This document shows positions 38,432 through 46,943 of a stretch of DNA of 64,000 nucleotides, piece by piece. The position numbers and the translations under genes were made by a program. The DNA comes from Aquabacterium lacunae. Lineage in GTDB: Bacteria; Pseudomonadota; Gammaproteobacteria; Burkholderiales; Burkholderiaceae_C. How positions within the stretch are numbered: the stretch's first letter is position 1; each line of letters begins with the position of its first letter. The notes under the pieces are model-generated. The model had not been told where the DNA came from and did not search any database. It saw only the letters and a list, made by a program, of their open reading frames with translations. The stretch spans positions 1 through 64,000 of the forward strand of contig NZ_SIXI01000008.1 of the NCBI RefSeq assembly GCF_004310865.1, read 5' to 3'.

Positions 38432-39475
38432 ATGCCGCACACCCGACGCCAGGCCCTGCAGTGGCTGGGCACCCTGCCTTTGATTGGCGCCCTGCCCGGC
38501 TGCGGAGGCGGCGGTGCCGGTGGCGCACCTCAGTCGCAGATTGCAGCCCCTGGCGGCTCAGGCCGCCTGCAGGCCGCTTCCCTGGGCGTGGGCGCCTCGC
38601 TCCATGGGGCACGCCCGTTCCCCGATGACAACGCGTGGAACCTGGACGTGCGGGCCCTGCCCCCAGACCCCAATTCCGACGCCCTGATCGCCAGCATCGG
38701 CCTGAACACCGGGCTGCACCCCGATTTCGGTGCAGGCCTGTACGAAGGGCAGCCCATCGGCATCCCGTATGTGGTGGTGTCTGGCCAGCAGGCGCGCGTG
38801 CCCATGGTCTGGACGCTTTATGGCGATGAAAGTGACCCTGGCCCCTACCCGGTGCCGCGTGATGCACCCATCGAAGGGGGCCCTGCCAGCCAGGGGGATC
38901 GGCACGTGCTGGTGGTCGACCGCGACAACGACCGCCTGTACGAAATCGGTGGTGCCGAGCCGCAGGCCGATGGCAGCTGGCAGGCCCACTGCGGGGCCGT
39001 GTTCCATGCCGACAGCAACGCCGTGCGCCCCACGGCCCAGCCTGGCTGGACCAGTGCCGACGCCGCTGGCTTGCCCATTTTCCCGGGCCTGGTGCGCTAC
39101 GACGAAGCCCGCCTGGGCCCGGGTGGCATCCGCCATGCGCTGCGCTTCACCGTGGCCCGCACGCGCCGCGCGTTCGTGCCGCCGGCCACGCATTACGCCA
39201 GTGCGAACACGAGCGCCAACCTGCCGCCCATGGGCATGCGGGTGCGACTGAAGGCCGGTTACCAGATCCCGGCCGGCTTTTCGCCCGAAGTCAAGGCCAT
39301 CCTCACGGCCATGCAAACCCACGGCATGTTCGTGGCCGACAACGGCAGCAACTGGTTTGTCAGTGGCGCCCCGGACGACCGCTGGGACAACGACACCCTG
39401 GTCGGTCAGCTGGCCCAGGTGAAGGGCTCGAACTTCGAGGTGGTCGAGATGCGGGGGCTGGTCACCCAGGTGTGA
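38432..39475 (+). CDS. Conserved secreted lipoprotein of unknown function
   Basis: The product is 347 aa when started at the ATG at 38432, which has GAGGAGA upstream. The N-terminus (PHTRRQALQWLGTLPLIGALPGC) joins a twin-arginine-like start to a lipobox, followed by a glycine run. The body FPDDNAWNLDVRALPPDPNS, GIPYVVV, DESDPGPYPVP, EGGPASQGDRHVLVVDRD and VADNGSNWFVSGAPDDRW belongs to a conserved family of secreted bacterial proteins that I know only as hypothetical. It may be a carbohydrate-related surface protein, given the adjacent polysaccharide operon. Its last 14 bases overlap the convergent glycosyltransferase gene. Confidence 0.75.
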   Translation: MPHTRRQALQWLGTLPLIGALPGCGGGGAGGAPQSQIAAPGGSGRLQAASLGVGASLHGARPFPDDNAWNLDVRALPPDPNSDALIASIGLNTGLHPDFGAGLYEGQPIGIPYVVVSGQQARVPMVWTLYGDESDPGPYPVPRDAPIEGGPASQGDRHVLVVDRDNDRLYEIGGAEPQADGSWQAHCGAVFHADSNAVRPTAQPGWTSADAAGLPIFPGLVRYDEARLGPGGIRHALRFTVARTRRAFVPPATHYASANTSANLPPMGMRVRLKAGYQIPAGFSPEVKAILTAMQTHGMFVADNGSNWFVSGAPDDRWDNDTLVGQLAQVKGSNFEVVEMRGLVTQV

Positions 39476-40610
39476 GGCCCTGCCGGGCCAGCAGGCGGCG
39501 CATTTCGCCCAGCAGGGCCTGCGCCGAGCGCTGCCAGGTGAACTGCTGCGCCCGCTCGATGCCACGCTGGATGCGCTGCTGGCGCGCCGCCGGGGCTTCG
39601 TTCAGGGCTAGGGCCATGGCCTGGGCCAGGGCGGCCACATCGTCAGGCGGGCACAGGAAGGCCACGTCACCGGACACTTCGGGCAACGAGGTGGTGCTGG
39701 AGGTGACCACCGGCACGCCACAGGCCATGGCCTCGAGCACCGGCATGCCGAAGCCTTCGGCCCAGGTGGGGTACACGAAGGCCGCGCTGTGGCGGATCAA
39801 GGCGGGCAGCTCGGCGTCGCCCACACGCTCCAGGAAGCGCACCTCGTGCTGCAGGCCCTCGCGCTGTACCACCTCGAACACCGCTTCGAAGGCGAAATCG
39901 CGCTGGCCGACCACCACCAGCGGTGGGCGCGGCTTGGGGAGGCGGGCGTAGGCCTGCACCAGGTTCACGTGGTTCTTGCGGGGCTCCAGCCGGCCCACGA
40001 TGCACAGGTAGCCGCCGGGCTGCAGCCCGTGCGCCTGCACCAGGTCGGCGCCTTCTGGCCCGGCATGGAAGCGCTGGGTGTCGACCCCGTTGTGCGTGAC
40101 GGTGATGCGCTCAGGCGCCGTGCCATAGGCCTGCACCATCGATTGACGTGAGTACTCACTGACGGTGAAAAGCGCTTGAGAACGGCGCAAGGCATCGCGG
40201 CTTGAAAGGCGTGCAAAGGCGGTGAAGGCCTTGGAGAAGAACTGCGGGTGCGTCTCGAACAGCACGTCATGGATGGTGCACACACAGGGACCGGCCGTCC
40301 ACAGCGGCAGGCGGTACTGCAGGTGGAACAGGTCCAGGCCCAGTTGCTGCTGCAGGCGCGGCAGCTGCCAGGCCAGGCGCACCAGGCCGTTGCGATGGGG
40401 CATGGGCACGCGGTGCACGTTGGGGGCGCCGAAGGCCGGGTGCTCGGCCACCAGGCGCTCGGTGTCGGCCAGCAACAGGTGGAAATCGAGGTCAGGGGCC
40501 TGGGCAATGGCCGCTTCGTACAGGCCCAGCAGGTGGCTGCGGCTGCCCTGGAAGATGCCGTCGAAGGTGTGGAAATCGACCCCAATGCGGGGGCGGCGTG
40601 GCGCGGGCAT
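39462..40610 (-). CDS. GT4-type glycosyltransferase (GT-B fold)
   Basis: The 382-residue enzyme has an N-terminal acceptor domain (GVDFHTFDGIFQGSRSHLLGLYEA) and a C-terminal donor domain (YLCIVGRLEPRKNHVNLVQAY, and PTWAEGFGMPVLEAMACGVPVV with the EX7E motif). ICTIHDVLFETHPQFF-like and HNGVDTQRF blocks are typical of mannosyl- or related transferases. It is the last gene of the exopolysaccharide operon, 12 bases after the glycanase-like gene. The sugar donor is unknown. Confidence 0.9.
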   Translation of the reverse strand: MPAPRRPRIGVDFHTFDGIFQGSRSHLLGLYEAAIAQAPDLDFHLLLADTERLVAEHPAFGAPNVHRVPMPHRNGLVRLAWQLPRLQQQLGLDLFHLQYRLPLWTAGPCVCTIHDVLFETHPQFFSKAFTAFARLSSRDALRRSQALFTVSEYSRQSMVQAYGTAPERITVTHNGVDTQRFHAGPEGADLVQAHGLQPGGYLCIVGRLEPRKNHVNLVQAYARLPKPRPPLVVVGQRDFAFEAVFEVVQREGLQHEVRFLERVGDAELPALIRHSAAFVYPTWAEGFGMPVLEAMACGVPVVTSSTTSLPEVSGDVAFLCPPDDVAALAQAMALALNEAPAARQQRIQRGIERAQQFTWQRSAQALLGEMRRLLARQGLTPG

Positions 40611-40622
40611 GGTCGGCGGGGC

Positions 40623-42239
40623 TCAGGCGGTGGCCGTCTCGGGCTGGGGGCTGAGCACCAGGGTGAGCAGGGTCAGGCTGTGGGGGGGCAGGCTCAGGGT
40701 GGGGGCACCCGGAGGCGCCGCCCAGCCGCGGTCGGTGCGACGCAGCGTGTCGGGCACGTCGCGCGTGTCGAACAGCTGCTCGGTGCTCAGCTGGCTGATG
40801 CGGCCACTGTCGATGCGGTGGGCGCCCAGCTGCAGCGTCAGCTCGGCCGGGTTGGCAGGGTCTTTGTGCAGCACCAGCAGGCGCAGGGTGTCGCCTTCGC
40901 GGCAGGCCAGGGCGGTGGCCACGGGCAGGTTCTCGGCCGCCGGCGTGAAGCCCAGCGCGGGCGTGTTCACCGTGGGCGCTTGCAGGGTGCAGGGCAGGCG
41001 CTGGCCCACCAGGCCTTCGCGGAACAGCGCCAGCACCTGACCGGTGGGGCGCAACCAGGCGTCGGGGTGGATGGCCCCGAAAAAGCCATTGCCCGACAGC
41101 GACCAGCCCTGGGCCAGTTCCACGTCAGGCTCCAGCACCAGCTGGCGCAGCAGCTCGGCCAGGGCCAGGCCACCGGCGGGCGACAGCGTGAGCGTGTCGG
41201 TGCTGCGGCCCAGGCTGAACAGCGCGTTGAACTCGGTGAGGGCCCAGCGCGGCGTGGCACCCGGTTGCAGCTCGGCCAGCAGCTGGCGGTTGGCAGCCAG
41301 GTCGGCACTCAGGCCCCGACCGGCGGCCATGGCGGCCCAGTACAGGCGGTCGGTGCTGTGCTCGGCATCGGCCCCGAAGGGCAGGTAGGCGTTGTGCAGG
41401 CTGAAGTGGCTCACCCCCTCGATGGGGCTGGCCAGCACTTCGCGCGCGAAACCGGGCAAGGGTGTGGCGGGCACGCCATGGCGCTTGTCGAGCGTGATGG
41501 GCAGCGACAGGGCAATGCCTGGGTCCACCTGCCGCATGGCTTTGGCGAACTCACGGGCCTTTTGCGCAAAGGCGCTGGCGTTCATCCACAGGGCGGGTTG
41601 CTCTTCGGGCTGCAGGTAGGGCTCGTTGCCCAGCTCCCACAGGGGCACGCGGGGCAGGCGCTGCCCGGTGCGGCGCGAGGTCAGGCCGGTGACGTTCACG
41701 GCCCGCACCCAGTCGGCCGCTTCGGCCGCGGTGCCCGAGGCCAGGTTCACGGTGATCAGGGGCTGGGCGCCCAGTTGTTCACACAGCTCCAGGAGCTCTT
41801 GTGTGCCCACCAGGGTGGGCTGAAAGCGCTTGGCGTTGGCGTGCTCGTTCAGGCCGCGTTCGGTGCGCAGGCCCATGCCCAGCTTCCAGTGGAAGGTGTC
41901 TGACTGCAGGCCGCCGGGGTAGCGCAGGCTGGTGGTGCCCACCCGGGCGGCCAGGCTGGCCATGGCCGGGCGAAGTTCGGCTGCGCTGTCGAACATCTCG
42001 TCGCCGCGGTCCACCCAGTGCAGGTTCTGGCCCAGCACGGCCCGGTTCACGGCCACACCCGCCGCGCGCGGGTCGAGCTGCAGGCTCAGGGCATTGGGCT
42101 GGCCCGTGGCCGAGCGAATGGGTGTTTGCAGCATGGCCTGCACCTGCGCCACCGGGTTGCCGCCGGCGCCGCAGGCGCCCACCAGCGTGGTGCCCAGCAA
42201 GGCCCCACCACGAGACAACCACTGGCGTCGGTTCAGCAT
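40623..42239 (-). CDS. Lipoprotein glycoside hydrolase-like protein (clan GH-A, GH51/GH79-like)
   Basis: The 538-residue product has a signal with a lipobox (LVGACGAG). Its TIM-barrel features are those of arabinofuranosidase or heparanase-like enzymes: TTSLRYPGGLQSDTFHW, LWELGNEPYLQ near residue 204 (acid/base Glu) and RWALTEFNALF near 335 (nucleophile Glu). A C-terminal beta domain with LRLLVLHKDPANPAELTL follows. A hydrolase encoded within a polysaccharide operon often trims or releases the polymer in the periplasm or at the outer membrane. The substrate is unknown. It lies three bases after the GT2 gene. Confidence 0.8.
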   Translation of the reverse strand: MLNRRQWLSRGGALLGTTLVGACGAGGNPVAQVQAMLQTPIRSATGQPNALSLQLDPRAAGVAVNRAVLGQNLHWVDRGDEMFDSAAELRPAMASLAARVGTTSLRYPGGLQSDTFHWKLGMGLRTERGLNEHANAKRFQPTLVGTQELLELCEQLGAQPLITVNLASGTAAEAADWVRAVNVTGLTSRRTGQRLPRVPLWELGNEPYLQPEEQPALWMNASAFAQKAREFAKAMRQVDPGIALSLPITLDKRHGVPATPLPGFAREVLASPIEGVSHFSLHNAYLPFGADAEHSTDRLYWAAMAAGRGLSADLAANRQLLAELQPGATPRWALTEFNALFSLGRSTDTLTLSPAGGLALAELLRQLVLEPDVELAQGWSLSGNGFFGAIHPDAWLRPTGQVLALFREGLVGQRLPCTLQAPTVNTPALGFTPAAENLPVATALACREGDTLRLLVLHKDPANPAELTLQLGAHRIDSGRISQLSTEQLFDTRDVPDTLRRTDRGWAAPPGAPTLSLPPHSLTLLTLVLSPQPETATA

Positions 42240-42242
42240 GGC

Positions 42243-43181
42243 TCAGCCTTTCATGATGCGCCAGGCCCGCCCCATCAGGTCGAGGCTGGAGGCCGCGCGG
42301 GCCTGGTAGTTGCCTTGCGGCTTCACCCAGCTGGCCAGGCGGTACAGCAGCCAGCGCAGGCCAAAACCACTGACGGTGAACAGGTCGAAGATCCACAGGC
42401 CCTGCGGCCCGCGCATCTGGCGGTAGAACTGGCGCGGGCCCTTCAGCGAGGACAGCAGCACATCGCCCTGTTGCTGCTTCATGCTGGCGCCCTGGTAGTG
42501 AATGATCGACGCCGCCGGGCTGTAGACCACGCGGTGGCCCGCCAGTTTCAGGCGGTGGCACAGCTCCATGTCTTCGCCGTACATGAAGAAGGCCGGGTTG
42601 AACAGCTGCCCACCCAGCATGCCGGTGCGCAGGATCATGAACGCACCGCTCACCCAGTCGACATCGATCTCGGCCTGGGCGTCGTGGTCCAGGTACAGGG
42701 GCATGGGCCGCATGGCCCGTGGCAGCAGCCGGTCGAGGAAGAGGTAGTGGTTGGCCAGGTTCAGTGCGCGCGGGAAGGCGCCACCGGTCCAGCGCTGCAG
42801 GCTGCCATCGGCGTTCAGCAGGCGGCAGCCCATGGTGGCCACGTCAGGGCAGGCGTCCATGCGGCGCACCATGGTGCCAATGGCGCCGTCGAGCAACACG
42901 GTGTCAGGGTTCAGCAGCACCACATAACGGCCGGTGCAGAACGGCAGGGCCTGATTGTTGGCCTTGCCAAAGCCCGGGTTGTCGGCGTTGGCGATCAGGC
43001 GCACCTCGGGGAATTCGGCGCGCACCATCTCGACGCTGCCGTCGCGCGAGTCGTTGTCGACCACGATGACTTCCATCTGGTCCATGCGCAGGCCCGCCTG
43101 GTCGCGCACCGACTGCAGGCAGGCGCGCAGCAGCTCGCACACTTTCCAGTTGACGATGATGATGGAGGCTTCGATGCTCAT
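42243..43181 (-). CDS. GT2 family glycosyltransferase (rhamnosyltransferase-like)
   Basis: The 312-residue GT-A enzyme has IIIVNWKVCELLRACLQSV, VIVVDNDSRDGSVEMV, NPGFGKANNQAL, the LLNPDTVLL metal-binding region, and WVSGAFMILRTG. FFMYGEDMELCHRL follows, as in WbbL-type rhamnosyltransferases. A hydrophobic or amphipathic C-terminal end probably touches the membrane. It overlaps the acyltransferase stop by four bases. It should add a sugar to the lipid-linked repeat unit. Confidence 0.92.
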   Translation of the reverse strand: MSIEASIIIVNWKVCELLRACLQSVRDQAGLRMDQMEVIVVDNDSRDGSVEMVRAEFPEVRLIANADNPGFGKANNQALPFCTGRYVVLLNPDTVLLDGAIGTMVRRMDACPDVATMGCRLLNADGSLQRWTGGAFPRALNLANHYLFLDRLLPRAMRPMPLYLDHDAQAEIDVDWVSGAFMILRTGMLGGQLFNPAFFMYGEDMELCHRLKLAGHRVVYSPAASIIHYQGASMKQQQGDVLLSSLKGPRQFYRQMRGPQGLWIFDLFTVSGFGLRWLLYRLASWVKPQGNYQARAASSLDLMGRAWRIMKG

Positions 43182-43795
43182 GCCTGTGGCCCTTGAGATG
43201 CGGGTGCCGCGGCGTCAGCGGGACGCATGATGACCGACTTGCGGGCCCTGAGTTTGGCGCCCGCGGGCACGTCGTACACCGCCAGCGCAAAGGGACCCAG
43301 TCGGGCACCGTCACCCACGCGGAAGGGGCCCAGCACCGCGGCACGGTAGCCCAGGGTCACGTCGTCACCCAGGATGGGGTAACCCGGGCCGGCGCCGATG
43401 TCGATGCTGTTGTCGATGCCCCCACCGATCTTCGCGTCACCGTAGATGGTGGCGCGCGCGCCAATGCGGCCGTACAGCACCACGCCGCTGGCATGGCCGA
43501 TCAGGCAGGCCTCGCCGATGTCGGTGGTGGGCGGGATCTCCACCCGCGTGCGGTACAGGTTGAACAGGAACAGCAGCCGCGCTGTGTTGCGCCATCCGCG
43601 CAGGAAGCAGTAGCGTGACAGGCGGTACCAGAACAGGGCCTGGTAGGTGGGCATCAGCAGCCAGAACATGCGCTGTGGCAGCGAGCCGCCGCCATTGCCA
43701 GCGAACATGCGGCGCGCGTCTGACGCGATCAGGGCGCGGGTGCGGGCCCAGCTCAGGGGGGCGTCCGTGTGGGCGTCCAGTGTGGTGTCTGTCAT
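43178..43795 (-). CDS. Serine acetyltransferase-like left-handed beta-helix acyltransferase (copy 1)
   Basis: The 205-residue protein has an N-terminal helical part with aromatic residues (MFWLLMPTYQALFWYRLSRYCF). A hexapeptide-repeat domain (VEIPPTTDIGEACLIGHASGVVLYGRIGARATIYGDAKIGG) follows, with a His in the GHASGVV position as in CysE-type acetyltransferases. It is a close paralogue of the gene next to it. In polysaccharide operons such proteins O-acetylate sugars. With the aminoacyl-carrier system nearby, an unusual donor is also possible. ATGA overlaps link it to both neighbours. Confidence 0.85.
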   Translation of the reverse strand: MTDTTLDAHTDAPLSWARTRALIASDARRMFAGNGGGSLPQRMFWLLMPTYQALFWYRLSRYCFLRGWRNTARLLFLFNLYRTRVEIPPTTDIGEACLIGHASGVVLYGRIGARATIYGDAKIGGGIDNSIDIGAGPGYPILGDDVTLGYRAAVLGPFRVGDGARLGPFALAVYDVPAGAKLRARKSVIMRPADAAAPASQGPQA

Positions 43796-44394
43796 GCGCG
43801 AGCAGGGTCAAGGGAGTTGCAGGAGGGCTCTTCCGTGGCCACGGGTGCGATCACGGTGGCGCGGTCGGGCACGTCGTCGAGCGTGAGCGTGCAGGCGCCC
43901 AGCACCACGCCATGGCCCACGCGCAGGGCGCCCAGAACCACGGCGCCCTGGCCGAAGAACACGTCGTCACCCACCCAGGGCAGACCAGGGCCACCACCGA
44001 CATCGCCTTCGCGGGCGCCGCCACCGATGCCGCAGCTGCCCGACAAGGTGGCGCGCGCACCCAGTCGTCCGCACACGATCACGCCTTCCGCGTGCGGGAT
44101 GATGCAACCCGGCCCGATGGAGCTGGTGGGCGGGATCTCGATGCGGGTGAGGTACAGGCTGATCAGGCTGATCAGGCGGGCGCTGTTGCGGTGCCCCTTG
44201 AGGAACAGGCAGCGGGCCACGCGGAACCACAGCAGGGCCTGCACACTGGGCAGGCAGAACCAGTAGGCCTTCTGAGCGGCCGAGCCACCGCCCAGCCACT
44301 GCACCCAGCGACTGAAGTCGGCACGGAACAGGGCCCGGGCTTCGGCCCAGGTGGTGGGGTCTTGCAAAGTGGGTGGAAGCGTTGAAGTGCTCAT
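43792..44394 (-). CDS. Serine acetyltransferase-like left-handed beta-helix acyltransferase (copy 2)
   Basis: The 200-residue protein has the same plan as copy 1: KAYWFCLPSVQALLWFRVARCLFLKGHRNSARL, then IEIPPTSSIGPGCIIPHAEGVIVCGRLGARATLSGSCGIGGG. The helix part and hexapeptide domain match in order and spacing, so the pair arose by duplication. The substrates have probably diverged. Its start at 44394 overlaps the preceding glycosyltransferase stop by four bases, and its stop overlaps copy 1 in the same way. Confidence 0.85.
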   Translation of the reverse strand: MSTSTLPPTLQDPTTWAEARALFRADFSRWVQWLGGGSAAQKAYWFCLPSVQALLWFRVARCLFLKGHRNSARLISLISLYLTRIEIPPTSSIGPGCIIPHAEGVIVCGRLGARATLSGSCGIGGGAREGDVGGGPGLPWVGDDVFFGQGAVVLGALRVGHGVVLGACTLTLDDVPDRATVIAPVATEEPSCNSLDPARA

Positions 44395-45491
44395 GGGCGT
44401 TCGCAGGCTTCGAGGTAAAAGGCTTCCTGGGCCGCGGCCACGGTGTCCCAGTTGTAGCGCCGGGCCCACTGCCGGGCCGAGGCGCCGAGCTGGGCCAGCT
44501 CGGCATCGGGCCGATGGTGCCAGTGCTCGATGACAGCAGCCAGCGACCGCGCATCGAAGGCCTTGGCCCGGGGGCTGTCGGGCGCGGCCACTTCGTGCAT
44601 GGGGGCGGCATCGAACACCACACAGGCCTTGCCGGCCGCATGGGCTTCGGCGATGGTCATGCCGAAGGTCTCGATGCGCGAGGGCATCACCATGAAGCGG
44701 CAGGTGCGCAGCAGCTCGGCGCGCTGGGGGGCGTTGACATGGCCTGTCAGGTGCACCCACGGCCCCATGCCGGTGTCGGCCAGCCACTGGTGCAGCAGCG
44801 GTTCTTCAAAGCCGCTGCCGGCCAGCACCAGACGCGGGCGACGCTCGGGTGCGATGGTGGCCAGCGCCTGCAGCAGCAGGTCCAGGCCTTTGGCGTGCAC
44901 CTGGATGCGGCCCAGGTACAAGAGGAAGTCACCCACCACAGGCTCGATGGCGTAAAAGCTGTCGTCCACCCCGTTGGGCAGCAAGCGGCACTGAGCCTTC
45001 GGGTTCAGGCCTTCGATGGTCTGACGCATGTCGTCGGTGAGCACCACGAAGCGTTCGTACCAGCGCACGCCCCAGGCCTGGCCCCAGTGGAAGGGCAGCT
45101 TGTACTGGCGCGTCCATTCGTCGGCGAAGAACCACTGCACCGAGGCGATCAGGGGTTTGTCACGGCGACGGAACCAGGGGGTCCAGGTGGCCGAGCAGGG
45201 TGGCATGAAGTCTTCCACCAGCAGGTCGTGCTGGCGCTCGCGCACGGCGCGCGGCAGGCTGGCCAGGAAGGTGAAGTGGTGCGAGGAGCCGTGGTTCCTG
45301 ATCTTGCGGCCCAGGCGCACGTACTGGATGCCCTCGCGTTCCAGCGTGGGCGTGGAGCCCTCGAAGGTGGGCGTGAGCACAGTGATCTCGTGCCGGCGTG
45401 CCAGGCGTCGGCAGATCTCGAAGGTGCGCACGGGCCCACCACCGGACAGCGGGTTGTCCATGTCGTCAGGGTCGAGGTGCAGGATGCGCAT
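44391..45491 (-). CDS. GT4-type glycosyltransferase
   Basis: The 366-residue enzyme has a GT-B layout: MRILHLDPDDMDNPLSGGGPVRTFEICRRLARRHEITVLTP at the N-terminus, then LLPNGVDDSFY, FLLYLGRIQVHAKGLDLLLQAL and MVMPSRIETFGMTIAEAHAAGKACVVF with the donor-site glutamates. I start at the ATG at 45491; a TTG three codons earlier is less likely. It begins 15 bases after the flippase gene. The donor sugar is unknown. Confidence 0.9.
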   Translation of the reverse strand: MRILHLDPDDMDNPLSGGGPVRTFEICRRLARRHEITVLTPTFEGSTPTLEREGIQYVRLGRKIRNHGSSHHFTFLASLPRAVRERQHDLLVEDFMPPCSATWTPWFRRRDKPLIASVQWFFADEWTRQYKLPFHWGQAWGVRWYERFVVLTDDMRQTIEGLNPKAQCRLLPNGVDDSFYAIEPVVGDFLLYLGRIQVHAKGLDLLLQALATIAPERRPRLVLAGSGFEEPLLHQWLADTGMGPWVHLTGHVNAPQRAELLRTCRFMVMPSRIETFGMTIAEAHAAGKACVVFDAAPMHEVAAPDSPRAKAFDARSLAAVIEHWHHRPDAELAQLGASARQWARRYNWDTVAAAQEAFYLEACERP

Positions 45492-45506
45492 GGCGGTCAA
45501 GGGGGC

Positions 45507-46943
45507 TCAGGGCCGGGCGGCGCGCAGCCGCTGCAGGCTGAGCAGGTCGTCGCGGTGGCCGCGGTGGAAGGCCCCCAGCAGCAGCGCCAGGGCTGCGTGA
45601 GTCAGCAGTGCCAGCGGCAGCACCTGCCAGATGGGCAGCCCGTGGTTCAGCAGGCCAAAGTGGCAGGCCAGGGCGCCACCGGCAGCCCCCGCGGCGCGCA
45701 GCGACTGGTGCCCCAGCTGTGGCAGCTTCAATGCCTGGCCCGCCCAGCGGATGCGCCAGGCCAGGCGCAGGGCCAGGGCCAGCACCACCGCCCAGGCCGT
45801 GCCCACCAGCCCCATCACGGACAGCAGTGCTGGGATCAAGGCGAGCAGCAGCAGCAGGCCGATCACCATGGCCGTCAGGTCGTCACGCTGGGCCCGTGCG
45901 GCCAGCATGGTGGTGGACATCAGCTGGTCGAGGGCCAGCAGCCAGGTGCCCACGCACAGCACCTGCAGCACAGCCGCGCTGCCCCACAGGTGAGGCGCAT
46001 ACACCGCCTTCACCAGCCACGGCACCACGGCACTGATGGCCAGCACCACGGGCACACCCAGCAGCAGGCCCCAGCGGAGGCAGCGGTCGAGCATCGCGGC
46101 GAAGGCCGGTGGATCGGCATGGAACAGGCGGGCCAGCACCGGGAAGATCACCACCAGGGCCATGGTCGACATCATCTGAGAGGCCTCGTACAGGCGGGCG
46201 GCGGCGGCGTACACGCCTGCGGCTTCCAGGCCCTGCAGACGCGACAGCAGCAGCACGTCGATGCGGCTGGTGGCGGCCGTGACCACGGCCAGGCCCAGGT
46301 AGGGCGGTGCTTCGCGCCACAGGGCGAGCCAGGCCGGGCCACGCGCGCGGGGCCAATCGATGCGAGGCAGTTGGGCCAGGCGCAGGTAAAGCCCGGCGCT
46401 CAGCAGGCGGCCCAGCAGGAACACGGCGAACACGCCATCGAGCCCGGCCCCCAGGTGAATGGCCAGTGCGGCGCCCCCCAGGCGCACGGCGGCTTCGGCC
46501 AGGTTGATCAGCGTGAGCGGGCGCACCTGCTCCATGCCCACCAGGGTGGACTCGGCCACCAGCGTGAAGGCTGTGGGCACCATGGCCAGGCCCACCAGCC
46601 AGTGAGCGGCCTGCAGCCCTGCGGGCGCAGACCACAGGCCGTAAAGGCCCACGCCCATCGCCAGCAGCACCGCCCAGGGGGCGCTGAACACCAGCGCCTG
46701 GCCCATGTGGGCCCCCCGCTGGGCAGGTTGCGCGGCCACCTCCCGCGTGAGGTGCACGCCCAGGCCCAGCAGCGGCAAGGTCTGCAGCAGGAAGAAGGTG
46801 TTCATCAGCACCGAGAACCCGCCCAGCTGCTCGGTGGGCAGTTCATGCGACAGCACCCAGAACAGGCCGAAGCCCAGCGCGGCCATGCCCAGGCGCAGCA
46901 CGGTCACCGATGCGAAATTGCCCAGCAGCCGCTTGAGGTTCAT
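45507..46943 (-). CDS. Polysaccharide flippase (Wzx/MATE-like)
   Basis: The 478-residue membrane protein has about twelve to fourteen helices with LRLGMAALGFGLFWVLSHELPTEQLGGFSVLMN at the front. Charged loops such as REVAAQPAQRGAHMGQ and SRIDVLLLSRLQGLEAAGVYAAAARLYEASQMM are characteristic of polysaccharide flippases. It would move the undecaprenyl-linked repeat unit across the inner membrane. The start at 46943 overlaps the polymerase stop by four bases. Confidence 0.88.
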   Translation of the reverse strand: MNLKRLLGNFASVTVLRLGMAALGFGLFWVLSHELPTEQLGGFSVLMNTFFLLQTLPLLGLGVHLTREVAAQPAQRGAHMGQALVFSAPWAVLLAMGVGLYGLWSAPAGLQAAHWLVGLAMVPTAFTLVAESTLVGMEQVRPLTLINLAEAAVRLGGAALAIHLGAGLDGVFAVFLLGRLLSAGLYLRLAQLPRIDWPRARGPAWLALWREAPPYLGLAVVTAATSRIDVLLLSRLQGLEAAGVYAAAARLYEASQMMSTMALVVIFPVLARLFHADPPAFAAMLDRCLRWGLLLGVPVVLAISAVVPWLVKAVYAPHLWGSAAVLQVLCVGTWLLALDQLMSTTMLAARAQRDDLTAMVIGLLLLLALIPALLSVMGLVGTAWAVVLALALRLAWRIRWAGQALKLPQLGHQSLRAAGAAGGALACHFGLLNHGLPIWQVLPLALLTHAALALLLGAFHRGHRDDLLSLQRLRAARP

